DNA of 64,000 bases, taken from Diphasiastrum complanatum. Taxonomy: Eukaryota; Streptophyta; Lycopodiopsida; Lycopodiales; Lycopodiaceae. Positions 47,960-58,709 of the stretch are shown piece after piece. A model generated the notes under the pieces. The model saw only the letters and a program-made list of their open reading frames with translations. It did not search any database and had not been told where the DNA came from. The stretch lies in NCBI GenBank assembly GCA_029204225.1, contig CM055113.1, positions 22,267,605-22,331,604 on the forward strand, written 5' to 3'. The position numbers and the translations under genes were made by a program. Each line of letters begins with the position of its first letter. Within the stretch, counting starts at the first letter, position 1.

Positions 47960-50703
47960 TCAGATTCATATATTTAGCATTCTTCATGTGTCTTCATTTC
48001 ACGACTTGAAGAAATGAACTAGCTCAATGACAAGCGAATAAACTGACTTTGCATAAATACAAGTTGGTGCTTCAGTCCATAGAGACTTTTGAACAAAAGA
48101 CTTTTGATTCATCACATTCTTTCACAAAACCTGGAGGCTGCTCCATGTAAATCTCCTCCTCAAGGTAACCATTGAGAAATGCATTAGAAATATCAAGCTA
48201 GAACATACTCGAATTGTGAAAACATGCAAGAGATATAAGTATTCGGATTGTTACCATCTTTGCAACTGGTGCAAAGGTGACTTCATAGTCAAGACCTTTG
48301 ATTTGTGAGTAGCCTTTGGCACAAAGTCTTGCTTTATACTTATTGATAGATCCATCATGATTATACTTGATTCTGAAAACCCACTTACATCCAATCACAT
48401 GCATGTTGTTTGGTGGCTCCACAAGCTCCCATGTGTTGTTTGACATCAAGGCTTCAAACTCTTGGGTCATTGCTTCAACCCAAATCTTGGATTGAAGAGC
48501 TTCTTGGACATCTTTAGGCTCTTCATTTGATATGAAAAGAGCATAATAGGAAGTTTCACCTTCCACTTGCCTTCCTTCTTCATCATATGTGAGCCTTCTT
48601 GGCTCAGATCTTGCTCGTGTAGATCTTCTTGGTGTGGTAGCTTGAATTTGCTCCTCCTCAAGCCTCGGCCTCACCACCTCTTGAACAACATCAAGATTGA
48701 TGATTGATCTTGCATGAGACTTCTTGATCTGTGCATCATCCAAGTTAAATTTCTGATCTTCATGGAAGATCACATCTCTACTAACAATATTCTTGTCAGT
48801 AGAAGGAAGATATAGTATTTTTTTTTAGTGGATGCATATCCTACAAAAAAATTTTTAACTGCACTAGGATCTTCCTTCTTCCTAGTTTCTAGAGGCACAT
48901 GCACAAAGCATACACAGCCAAAAATCCTAAAATGATCTACCTTAGGCTTTTTCTTATACAACATCTCAAATGGTGTTTTTCGTCCTATTGCAAGATTTGG
49001 AAGCCTATTACAAATATAGTTTGCACATACAACTGCCTCTCCCCAAAATTCTTTAGGCAGAGAAGCTTCTAGTCTAATGGCTTTTGCACATTCACACAAA
49101 GTTCTATTTTTTCTCTCAGCAACTCCATTTTGTTGAGGAGTATATGAACAAGAAAACTCTCTTTGAATGCCTTCTCTCTCACAAAAGTCTTTAAACTTAT
49201 TGGAAGTGTATTCTCCTCCACTATCACTTTTCAAAGCTTTCAACTTGAGAATAGGCTACTTTCCTACATAAGCTTTGAAAGTAAGAAAAACATCATAGAC
49301 CATGGCTTTTGAAGATAGCATATAGATCCAAGAATATCTTGTATAATCATCTACAAAGAAAACAAAACAATTCGCTCCTCCTTTGCTCTTAGTTGATGAA
49401 AATGTACATCAGAGTGCACTTTTCAAATGGTTGCTTTGTTTTGATGCTTGATCTTGGAAAAGGTCTCCTGTGTGATTTTGCCAGCACACAAGCTTCACAA
49501 GGTAGAAGCTCCTTTGACAATGTCTTTGGTAGTCAAACAACTTTTTCTTCATTGACCATAGATTGCATGGCTTTGAAATTGGGATGACCCAATCTCTTGT
49601 GCCACAGATCCTCCTGATGAACCTTGGTCTCATAAGCAATATCTGAAATGTTAGCACTCTCTCTAGAATCTAGTTTGTACAACTTACCAATTCTAGATCC
49701 TCTAGCAATAACTTCATTTTCTCTTGAGATTAACACTTGTCAACTTGAAACTTGACATCCAATCCACTATCAAACAACTCTCCTACACTAATGAGATTCT
49801 TAGTCAATCTAGGTACATACAGTACATCATGTAAGCAAAAAGATTTTGATGATGATGCATGCAATGGAATACTTCCAATTCCTTCAATCCTACACTCTAC
49901 ATCATTAGCAATATAGATTGATCTTTTTGCACCTAGATATGGCCTAAGATTAGTGAAAGAGTTCCTAGAACTAGACATATGGGACCTAGCCCCACTATCT
50001 ATCCACCAGACTTCTTCATTCTTAAAAGTAAAAGATGAAAAAGTAGACATCATTAATGAATCCTCTCTTTCACTCTCAACACCCTCACACTCATCCTCAT
50101 TATAAGGTTAGCTTGCTTAGATTGGTTCTTCTTCTTGAAACAGTTTGACGCATAGTGTCCTTTCTTGCCACAGAAAAAATACTTGATCTTTGATAGCTTC
50201 TTCTTGTCACTGGATGTTGCAGCTTGTGAGGATTGATCCTCACCACCTTCTTTGGCTTTGTCCTTCTTAAAGTGTTGTTGTCCTTTGCCCTTGCCTCTTG
50301 ACTTGTCTCTGATGAAGAGTTCTTTGTCATCTCCACCATCTTTCAATGTAAGTCTGTTGATCCTCAGCATCTTGTTCTCTTGCCCGCTTTCTTCAGCAAT
50401 GAGAACACCTTGCAGTGTCTCCAAGGATAGAAGATCCTCCCTGACAGCATAAGTCTGCACAATATTGTCATACTCATCTCTAAGTCCATTTAGGACTACT
50501 TGAACAAGTTTAGTGTTCTTAAGAGCATCACCAATACCAGCTAACTCTTGATGAAGATCCTTAACTCTCATGACATATGATGAAGCACTCTCATCTACTC
50601 TCTGATAACTTAGAAATATTTGGTTTCTAAGTGTAAGAAATCTAGAAGTATTCTTGATTTCATAGATTGTTTTTAGAGTATCTCAAGCTTCCTTGGCAGT
50701 GGT
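47960..50703 (-). pseudogene. Ty1/copia polyprotein, truncated at both ends
   Basis: Minus-strand order: gag from 50703 (KTIYEIKNTSRFLTLRNQIF; VMRVKDLHQELAGIGD). The zinc knuckle is YFFCGKKGHYASNC, with the first Cys changed to Tyr. Protease: WWIDSGARSHMSS (about 50015). GAG pre-integrase: LWHKRLGHPN (49620). Integrase core (49243-48770): KSDSGGEYTSN, QQNGVAERKNRTL. RT start (48773-48198): GCKWVFRIKYNHDGSINKYK, AKGYSQIKGLDYEVTFAPVA. RT then continues in another frame with [20 protein letters not shown] and PPGFVK to SLYGLK near 48090. The YVDD box, RNase H and LTRs are absent. The 5' end is cut exactly where another LTR element begins (50704). Several frames are long and clean, so decay is moderate. 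Confidence 0.88.
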
Positions 50704-51389
50704 TGTAGGGTCGAAGATCTTGCGTAGTATAGCCCTCCCGCCTGTCAACAAGGGTTAGATCACTGGATAGGTACCTAACTATGCATAAATGCTAAATCTA
50801 GTTAGTTTCCTACTTCCTCCCTAACTCTATTCACCACTAACACTACTCTCCCTTAACTCTACTCCTCTACACTAACATTCATCATGATTTGGGTGAAGGA
50901 AAGGGATAGAAAAGGAGAGGAAGAGAGAAGAAAAGAGAGGAAGAGAGAGAGATGAGATGGAGGTTAGCTCAAATGCTCAATGTCATTGCTTATGGAAAAA
51001 CCTTAACTAGCATAACCAAAAAGCATGGGAAATGAAAATAACAAGCAATCACAACAATATCATAAGCAAGATTGATTAGCAAAAGAGAATGCTTGAGCTC
51101 TCAAAATGGTAGAGTCTCCTCCTCTATATTAAGCATGAAAATAGTACAAATGGTGCCTTTTTATAAAATGGGGAAGGCCCTTGGCCCTCAATCCTATTGG
51201 CTAATATTCACATTGATCCTATCCATTCATCTTGGACCCAACTTGATCCAAGGGTCCACAAAAAGTACATTGGAAATCACAAGATTCATGTGAGTCCAAA
51301 ATTGGACCCAACTCTAAAAAGTAAACTCTAAGTTTAGAATTGACTTTGGGCCTCAAGTTTTATTTTGATTACAAAGGGCCCAAGTCTAT

Positions 51390-52120
51390 TATTTTATTTG
51401 CAACTTCACTTGCGTGCTCATTGGGCCATGGGCTTATACATGCTTGCAGATAAAAAACCTGATATCTCTCTGATCTTTGGGAAGTAACTCTCGCAAGGCT
51501 CACAGTAGCTAGATCTGGGTCAGATCTCACTATAGAATTCTCTGTGAGAGTTAACTCTTGCAAGAAGTGAAAATTTCACTGTCTGCGAGGGTTCAAAACC
51601 ACTTGTTTGGCTTGATCTTCACCAAATCTCAAAACTAACTCTCACAGGCTTCATCACTGATGTAAATTGACATTCTGAATCGGTTGAGAGGGTTTGCGAG
51701 AGTTCTTACTGAAAGGATTTGCTGGATCTTCACTTTTTAGTGATTTTTTGCACTTAAACCCAATTTGTTGCTCACTGGAATCAAACTAACTCTCACAAGC
51801 TCTTTTGTGTCCTGGTCTCACTGAGATGGAACTTCATAATCCTCTACGAGAGTTCTTGCCCACTAGAACTGAAAATTTTGGTGTCTACGAGGGTTCACTA
51901 GTACTTTCCCATCCTTTTTTCAATGGGAGCTCTTGCACATGCACTTAAACATCAAACTAACTCTCGCAAGCTTCTCTGTGTCCTGGTCTCACTGAGATGG
52001 AACTTTAGAGGGCTGCGAGAGTTCTTATGAAGATTTGAATTTTTTTGGATTTTTTCAAGGGTTTTTTGAATTTTTTATGATTTTTCTCTGATTTTTACAA
52101 TCTGCTTCGAACTAACTCTC
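51390..52120. repeat. Internal repeats of the LARD-like element
   Basis: The words AACTAACTCTC(A/G)CA(A/G)G and (T/C)GAGAGTTCTT recur about every 80-170 bp. The clearest pair is about 75 bp long at 51785 and 51953, sharing TGTGTCCTGGTCTCACTGAG. The two words form loose inverted partners, so the RNA would fold strongly. Confidence 0.65.
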
Positions 52121-52480
52121 GCAGGATTCTATGCAGGTCTGGGACAGTACCCTGGAGCTGCTGCCAATCATGCAAGAGTTAATTCACACTGGTTCTGGAG
52201 ATATAAAAATCTGATGAGATTTTAGGCTCTTTTTCCCTCCAAAATTGCAGATTGGTGTGTTTTTTTTTTGGGTTTTTTGGCTGGTTGGTTTGGGTTTCAA
52301 GCCCTTAGAGGTTGTTCAGGGCCTCCTCTACCCTCTCACACCTCCTCCGCTAGTTGTGAATAGTCCAAATACAAAAAAAATACAGAAAAATAACTCTAAA
52401 CACCCAAAAATCTACCTAAAACTACTCTAAAAAGCAAGAAAATAGCTAAAATGCAGCTAAACTAGTTAGTGGAAACCTAT

Positions 52481-52497
52481 CCCCGGCAATGGCGCCA
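52481..52497 (-). promoter_or_regulatory. Primer-binding site of the LARD-like element
   Basis: The minus strand reads TGGCGCCATTGCCGGGG, near-identical to the Tat/Athila tRNA-Asp site, one base from the LTR end. The element is therefore probably mobilised by a gypsy-type partner. Confidence 0.8.
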
Positions 52498-52498
52498 C

Positions 52499-52735
52499 TG
52501 TAGGTTCGAAGATCTTGCGTAGTATAGCCCTCCCGCCTGTCAACAAGAGTTAGATCACTGGATAGGTACGTAACTATGCATAGATGCTAAATTTAGTTAG
52601 TTTCCTACTTCCTCCCTAACTCTATTCACCACTAACACTACTCTCCCATAACTCTACTCCTCTACACTAACATTTATCATGATTTGGGTGAAAGAAAGGG
52701 ATAGAAAAGGAGAGGAAGAGAGAAGAGAACAAAGA
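52499..52735 (-). repeat. Truncated 5' LTR of the LARD-like element
   Basis: Matches 50704-50935. After about 52735 the similarity ends and unrelated sequence begins. Confidence 0.7.
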
Positions 52736-55075
52736 AAGAGAGTTATAGTTGCTCAGCTTGAAACCCTAGTTGGAGGAAAGATGAACTTTTATTGGACTTT
52801 ATTCAATCTCTTTTAAAGATACTTTTTGCAACTACCTATCCCACTGAGGTCACCCTATAGTAAGCTATCTTTTGCTTCAAACCGTTCTTCAAACGATATA
52901 CGATTGGATTGATTGCACACAAGTCAAAAACTCCAAGCAGCCTTTCTACTATTGGAAATGATATTATTGTTGATCCCTCTGATAGGACCTTCTTCATCGT
53001 TCTTTGAGCACGCAAGGGACTGCTACATCTCACATAGCTCAAGAGGGGAGTGAGATTATAAGGATCGACATGCATTTGCTTTGGAAACTTATGGATGTCT
53101 TTACAAGAAGTTTAATTATTATTTGTCATTATATTGTGCGGAGCTTGTTGTGAAACACCATGGACAAAATGTTACCTGATCACCCGTCATTGTTTCATCC
53201 TATCGTCAATGTATTTCTATTGGCATGGCAACATTCACAAATATTTTCAATTCTTCAACGAGCTCAATTTGCTGCAACAGTGACTGCTTCAAAGCTTTTT
53301 GCATTACCTATCAGTGACACTAATCTAATTAGTGATTTACATCCATGATCAAGTAGTTTCTTTTGAGTAATTTATCTAATATTTTATGTTTATAAGCCTT
53401 TCAACTTAATTTCTCTTTGCCATTCGGCATTATCACTATGTATACTTCCATCTTTTTGTACTTAGATGGTTTTTTCAATCATTATTAAAAGCATGAACAA
53501 GCTCAATGTAACTTTGAAAGCTATGGAACCACCATAAAAGTCTATATAGAAACTCGATCTTTCCCTTTGTAAAAGATAAGCCAGAATTTTACTTACTTTT
53601 AACCTGATTTTAAGATATGTGGTCATAAAAGTCAGGCAAGATTTTCTAAAAGAGATTTAATTTTTGAATGGTAAAAAAGTTTCTCTAAGAAAAACATTAT
53701 GAACATGTAGTTGCCGGATTTTGAACTTCTATGGCTAACCGGCCATGTGAATTCTAACGACGGTACTATGACTTTTCAACCGTGTAATGAACTTCATTTG
53801 AGCTGAAAAAAACTAAAGGAATTTCATACTTTTTCATACTAGAGGAATTTTATACTTTTTAAAGAGAAGTTGAATAACATGAAGAAGTCTCGAACTTTTG
53901 AAGCCTATGAGGGACAGAAGGTCCGTTTTTCCAATTTTACCTGATATCCCGCAGGCTGCATGAGATCATCAGTCCTTACTGTATTCAATCAACCCGATTT
54001 CTCTGCATGAGCATGAGATCATTAGTGACTGTACTCAATCAATCAACCCGATTTTCGTTACAGTTTTGATAACGCAGCTTGTTCTTTATCCAATAGATAA
54101 TGGGAACATCTCTCTCGACAAGTAAAAGTTACATAAATCACAATTTGAACTACTGGAGACAGTCAGATCAGACAAGTTGTACAACTAACGCCACGCTACT
54201 GTTCAAGTCATAAATCTGCGGAGTTTGTAATTCATAACTGTTGAAGAACCTTCTCGAGAAAATACGTATATTGGATATTGAAACTTAAAATGGAGTTGGT
54301 ATATAGCTAGGTAGCTCAAGAAGCGTCATAAATTTCAAAGAAGATGAGTTGCTCAAGATTAAGGGCATTTGAAGGTTGTTAATTAAAAAAAAAAGTTATT
54401 CTGCAATCTGCACGAACCAAAACGAATGCAGATTTTTTCTATTTATCGACTAGAAAAATCCTCGAAGATCCATTTATTAACGTCATGAGAATCAGTTCTG
54501 AACTACAAAGAAATGTGATATTCTTAGGTCCGGATAAAAGGTGATTTTCACTAAGAGCATCAGACGGTCGCTTGCACGACTTCAGAAATACGAAAGAAAG
54601 GCGCAATATTCAAGTTCTTGACGAAAGTATCCTAATCATATGGATGAACTTTTAGATATATAGAAGCTGCATTCTCCAAGTTTTCTGGCAAACGGCATTC
54701 TTCATGAAAATTTATTGTGTATGTCGGTGATATGCAATACTTTTCTCAAAGCCAAAGATCATTCGGAAATATCAATCTACAGGTGGATGGCATGCTAATT
54801 TCATTTTCAATCTCAGAAGCCATATATAGATTTAACCATGCTCTCAAAAGAATTGATGCTTGGCACAGATCAAATTCTGCTTGCTAAATCCACTAAAAAC
54901 ATTTGCTGCATAGAAGCGAAATACATTTTAAAGATTTATTCAGGTGGTGGCGACAAACTAATTAAGAGCTTTGTTTTACTTAAAATTGATAATTATAATC
55001 TTGCCCCGTGTAATCGCGATTCGCATTATTGATATTTGTTATGTCCAGAATGATCATTTTGTTCTAATTCTCCAT
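52736..55075. other. No recognised gene
   Basis: Open frames at 52836-53075 (minus) and 53160-53348 (plus) show no family features. A direct duplication of about 45 bp (GCATGAGATCAT(C/T)AGT ... CAACCCGATTT) lies at 53957-54000 and 54010-54055. Confidence 0.35.
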
Positions 55076-55510
55076 TTATTGAGGATCTAAACTGGATAGC
55101 ACATCTTTTTGTGACTCATTCTGCATGTCCCCATTCTTGATACTAGTATCTTTCATCTCCGTTCTCGGATCAAAGCAGTTCGAGCCGCTTGATTCAGAAG
55201 GAATGCCAACGGACGGCTCTGACCCGAATTGGTCTGATCCTGATTTGAGAAGCTCTTCTTCCGAGATAACGTCGTGACAGGACAATTCTGAAGCAAAACC
55301 TTCTGGTGGGACCACTTTGGCAAAGCTCATATCACGATCACTTTCATCGTCCAATGGGAGAGTTTCATGACACATCAGGAATTCTAGATTACTGGACGCT
55401 TCTGGCGCTACATTCTGCTGCTGCAGCAGCAGCTGCTCATGCTGCTGCAGTTTCTGCTCGTCCGGCTCTTCGTTGTTTATCATACTCGCAAGCTCTTCGA
55501 TGGTTGCCAT
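55076..55510 (-). CDS. Hypothetical acidic protein, single exon, 144 residues
   Basis: An uninterrupted minus-strand frame starts MATIEELASMINNEEPDEQK, followed by a Gln-rich stretch (residues about 20-33). The rest is acidic and rich in Ser, Glu and Asp, with LPLDDESDRDMSFAKVV and DVISEEELL. It ends SSLDPQ, and the TAA lies within an AATAAA that could serve in polyadenylation. No splice donor of the GTAAG/GTGAG type was found inside. Base composition is richer in G+C than the flanks, unlike the chance frames nearby, so I think it is or was a real coding sequence. No membrane segment, signal peptide or known domain is visible. It may be a short nuclear-type regulatory protein or the N-terminal part of a larger one kept as a fragment or retrocopy. 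I do not recognise the family. Confidence 0.45.
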   Translation of the reverse strand: MATIEELASMINNEEPDEQKLQQHEQLLLQQQNVAPEASSNLEFLMCHETLPLDDESDRDMSFAKVVPPEGFASELSCHDVISEEELLKSGSDQFGSEPSVGIPSESSGSNCFDPRTEMKDTSIKNGDMQNESQKDVLSSLDPQ

Positions 55511-55732
55511 GCTCGAGAGAGAGAGATTGGTTCCATGTGTCGATGATGAACTTTAGTTTTTGTAGTAACGGAAAATTTCTCAAAGTCCCAAGTTACGATT
55601 TCCTTCACTAGAAAGACAAGGTGACTCTACATATGCCATTCATTAAATTTGCTTTAAAATAATAAAAAATCGCATTTAAAAAAACAAACTCATTTTTACT
55701 TGTATTTTGATGAATGCTTTAAAGCTAATGAA

Positions 55733-55935
55733 TGTCTTAGTTTTTTTCACTTACATCTTCTTTATTGGCTTGTCTTTGATAAATGATTGCATCTTTTGTG
55801 TAAGAGCCATTGCTTAGAATAAAACTTAAATTCGAAGCATTGGAAAATCCGAGTTCTAGCAATGTAGATTTTGTAATGTGCAAAATTTTTTGCTACGGTA
55901 GATCTTTTGAAGGTCCTAAAATCATGGTTTTGACA
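55733..55935 (+). mobile_element. Possible short copia LTR with primer-binding site
   Basis: The end TTTTGACA at 55935 is followed at once by TGGAATCAGAGC, one base off the copia site TGGTATCAGAGC. The left edge TGTC was chosen as the inverse of GACA and is uncertain. No gag follows. Confidence 0.3.
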
Positions 55936-56823
55936 TGGAATCAGAGCTAGATCCAAGCAAGCTTGATGGTTGAGCGTTTTTGTGATTGAAATGCATTTGT
56001 AAGCTTGAGTACTTTACTCTCTGTGAACATGTCGTACCGGTACTGTCCTCCACACGTGTGAGGCCGCTCATTTATGTTTTTCATCATTTGATCCATTGTT
56101 CTTGCTTAAATCATAGTGTAAAGCATCTAGATAAAGATCTAACACCTAGAACTTGATAGATCTTTCGATTAAGCAATCAATAACTCTTAATGATTGATAA
56201 GTACAATCATAATTGTCCTTTTTCTCTAAAAATTGACAAAAAACATGCTTTTTGTAGTAGTGCATATGGTCATTAGTACACATGGTCCTATTTAGACATA
56301 ATCAAAGTTAGGTCCATCCTCGAAGTCCAAGGTACCCCTTGTCATCCAAACTATTTAGGGCCATGACAGTTTTTGCCAATCTTGACTAGCTTGCAGAGAA
56401 TCTCATAATTATGGTCTTTTCTCATGCAATCAATCAGTAGAGTTGCTATTGAACTTAAATCCACCAGGTGGTGGCCTCTACATGGACCTTAAGATCAGAT
56501 CTAAACTCTCAAATCGATGATCAAAAGTCCTAGGAAATGTTTTGCATTATAATCTCCTCTTGTAGGCCTTTACAGCAATAGAGCATCTAGACACAAAAGA
56601 TCATCACCTAGATTTTTGTGCAAATCCAAAGTTTATTGACTCTTCATGGCTCCTGCATCTCACACACATCAAAGTGAACCTACTTGGTCCTATAAACTCC
56701 CAAAAAGTGTCGTCATATATGTTCTTGAAGCTATATGCCCATCGAGATCTCAAGAGGTCTCTAAATCTTGATTTTTGCACTAAAACATGTGGAAAATACA
56801 AGCAAGACTAGAATTTGCCAATG
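55936..56823. other. No recognised gene
   Basis: Possibly an element leader next to the candidate site at 55936; no coding features. Confidence 0.35.
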
Positions 56824-57115
56824 TCACATCATTTCAATTGATGGAAGTTGGACTTGAATAGCAAAAGATTGAACTAGGTTAGAGAACTCATCTCCTAATC
56901 CATTCAAAATTACTTGTAATAGTTCACTATCTTGGATCTTCTCTCCTATAGATCCCAATTCTTTGTTCAAAGATTTTATCCTTAGGACATACTCTTGTCC
57001 ATTTTCTCCACTTCCCCTCATGCTTTGCAAGATCAAGTCTCTTAGCATAAGAACTCTTGAAGTGTTAAACAATCCAAGTTACGGAATCACAAGCCGCCTC
57101 ACTCCCACACTCTAT
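56824..57115 (-). pseudogene. Copia gag fragment
   Basis: The minus-strand frame from 57072 reads LRDLILQSMRGSGENGQEYV, then LRIKSLNKELGSIGEKIQDS, ELLQVILNGLGDEFSNLVQS. It aligns with the gag at 50650-50450 (YVMRVKDLHQELAGIGDALK ... VVLNGLRDEYDNIVQ), so it is the middle of a copia gag. A minus-strand primer-site-like motif at 57248-57259 supports the same element. The remainder is missing. Confidence 0.7.
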
Positions 57116-57247
57116 AGCCATTTCACCATCAATCTAGAGGTTCATGGAGCCGTTTGTTTGATCCCTTACAAGCAGATGAGCGATTTGTGTTGCCTATGAG
57201 CCCTGGACCCTTTGAACCCCGATCCACAAGAATGAGATTCGACCAGT

Positions 57248-57259
57248 TCTATGATACCA
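57248..57259 (-). promoter_or_regulatory. Primer-binding-site-like motif upstream of the copia gag fragment
   Basis: The minus strand reads TGGTATCATAGAA, close to TGGTATCAGAGCC, about 180 bp before the gag fragment. The LTR should lie to its right, but no pair was found. Confidence 0.45.
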
Positions 57260-57382
57260 TTGACATTCTAGATTCAGTTCCATTTAGACAGCAACAGTCG
57301 CCAATATCACCAATTTTTAGGCACCAAATACTCTTCGAGTCTCTTTTGTGGTTAGATAGTTAGAATTAAAGTAGAATCACTG

Positions 57383-57615
57383 TGTTACTGTACTATGGGT
57401 CCTATCAGTTGATAAGGATCAATTGGCCTCGCCACGAGGCAAGTCAACGGGACACGCATCCCACCAACGGCAACCTGGGTCATGCATGGGTTGCCTGAGT
57501 GAAAAACTATATGTACAGTGTAATTTCATTTTGAGAAATACAGTTGCTATGTGAGCTTGTTGTGGAGAGTGTTATCATGTAGCATTTGTGTTCATGTTCG
57601 AAGCAAATTCTAAGT
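57383..57615 (+). mobile_element. Possible short LTR followed by a copia primer-binding site
   Basis: TGGTATTAGAGCCGT at 57616-57630 is a good initiator-Met primer site. The upstream 230 bp starting TGTTACTG would be the LTR, but its end (CTAAGT) lacks the usual CA. No gag follows on the plus strand. Confidence 0.35.
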
Positions 57616-57630
57616 TGGTATTAGAGCCGT

Positions 57631-58179
57631 ACAGGGAGTGTACACAGTATAGCATCGTCGTTGAAGAGAGCTTCGAGAGAACTGTCTTCTAAGAGTTCGG
57701 GGTTTACAACGGGTTGAAGACGAAAGGAGAAGCACTGGTGCACGGTTTCTAGTTTATAGAGGCTTGCCAAGCTCAGCAGAGGGATTAGTAGCCTATGCAT
57801 AACATCAGACAGGGAAAAACTTGGTGAAAAATTGACAATTTTGAAGCTAGTTGAAAATTGAAACCATGTTTGGGATTACGGTTTTCTACACATAACTGGT
57901 GATTTCTACGCTGTTTGTGACTGTTTTGGATGCCGTAAGAACCAGAAGGAAGCTAATTATATTGTCAATCAACCTGGAGAGATTCTGAGGTTTATGTCAA
58001 AGATTTGTCTACAGACAGTTAACCAAGCAGATTTGTCAAAAAGCCACTTTGTCAAGTTGAGCTAAAATTACCGTTTCTCCATGGAATTTCATGATTGAAC
58101 ACTCTACAGATATGGTATCAGTGGGGCGACCCTGTTCTAGGCGCTGCCATATGCTCTAACAGAGTCTTGAATTAATCAA
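57631..58179. other. No gene recognised
   Basis: Presumably leader DNA of the flanking elements. A second TGGTATCAGTGGGGCGACCC at 58111-58130 loosely resembles a primer site. Confidence 0.3.
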
Positions 58180-58640
58180 TCTGATTCTGAATAGAAGATA
58201 ACTGACATTCTGAGTGAGAAGAACTTTCTTCTCAGATGTAGCTTTGAAGTGACATCCCTCACTTCGTAGAGTGTGTTCAATATATTTCAAGCTTCTTTTG
58301 AAGTCTAGGCTTGTCTGATGTGGCCAATCTACGTGCCGAAGATGTTAAGGGTGATCAAGGTGAATGCCTTGCCATCCTTGAGCTTCTAGTTGGCAATGGC
58401 TAGTTCATCGACATTGGAAAGTAGTTCGGTTCCAACGACTATTTCCCACAATTTCTTGGCCATCAATACTACTCTCATCTTGAATTTTCCACAAGTGGTA
58501 ATTTGAACCATCGGGTTTGTCTACCATTAGACCAAACTATGATTGCAAATCCATTTGGAAGTTTAGGATGAGTGTATGTAGATAGCAGATTATGTGACTG
58601 GAAATAATATAATAAGTTTCTACTTTTTATTAGAACAATT
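58180..58640 (-). pseudogene. Copia gag N-terminal domain, minus strand
   Basis: Near 58535 the minus strand reads MVDKPDGSNYHLWK. A frameshift follows, then FKMRVVLMAKKLWEIVVG and, after stops, KLKDGKAFTLITLNIFGT, TSKEA and NILNTLYEV, RRKFFSLRM. This order (NYxxWKxxMR; LWxxV.G; A...I.L; KEAW..L...Y; KL.L...FF.LKM) is that of copia gag polyproteins. It lies just inside the LTR and primer site at 58690, as expected. Confidence 0.65.
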
Positions 58641-58689
58641 GTTCTAATAATGTAAGCTTTATATTCGCTTTAAAAAGATCAGAGTGTAG

Positions 58690-58709
58690 AAATTGGCGCT
58701 CTAATACCA
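58690..58709 (-). promoter_or_regulatory. Copia primer-binding site, minus strand
   Basis: The minus strand reads TGGTATTAGAGCGCCAATTT directly at the LTR end, a normal initiator-Met site. Confidence 0.8.

Larger units (their letters stand above)
50704..52735 (-). mobile_element. Non-coding LTR retrotransposon (LARD-like), inserted in copia gag
   Basis: The same sequence, TGTAGG(G/T)TCGAAGATCTTGCG..., starts at 50704 and again at 52499 and stays about 95% identical for some 235 bp. These are the LTR ends. A minus-strand primer-binding site adjoins the right one, so transcription runs right to left. The interior carries no protein frame with features. The left LTR shows a minus-strand TATA box TTTATAAAAAGG (about 51163-51152). 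The right LTR breaks off near 52735. The left edge cuts the copia gag frame. The missing gag N-terminus does not reappear on the right, so a deletion accompanied or followed insertion. Confidence 0.7.

Noticed and set aside
53160-53348. 62-codon ORF beginning MDKMLPDHPSLFHP
   Set aside because: Short, no family features, no supporting context.
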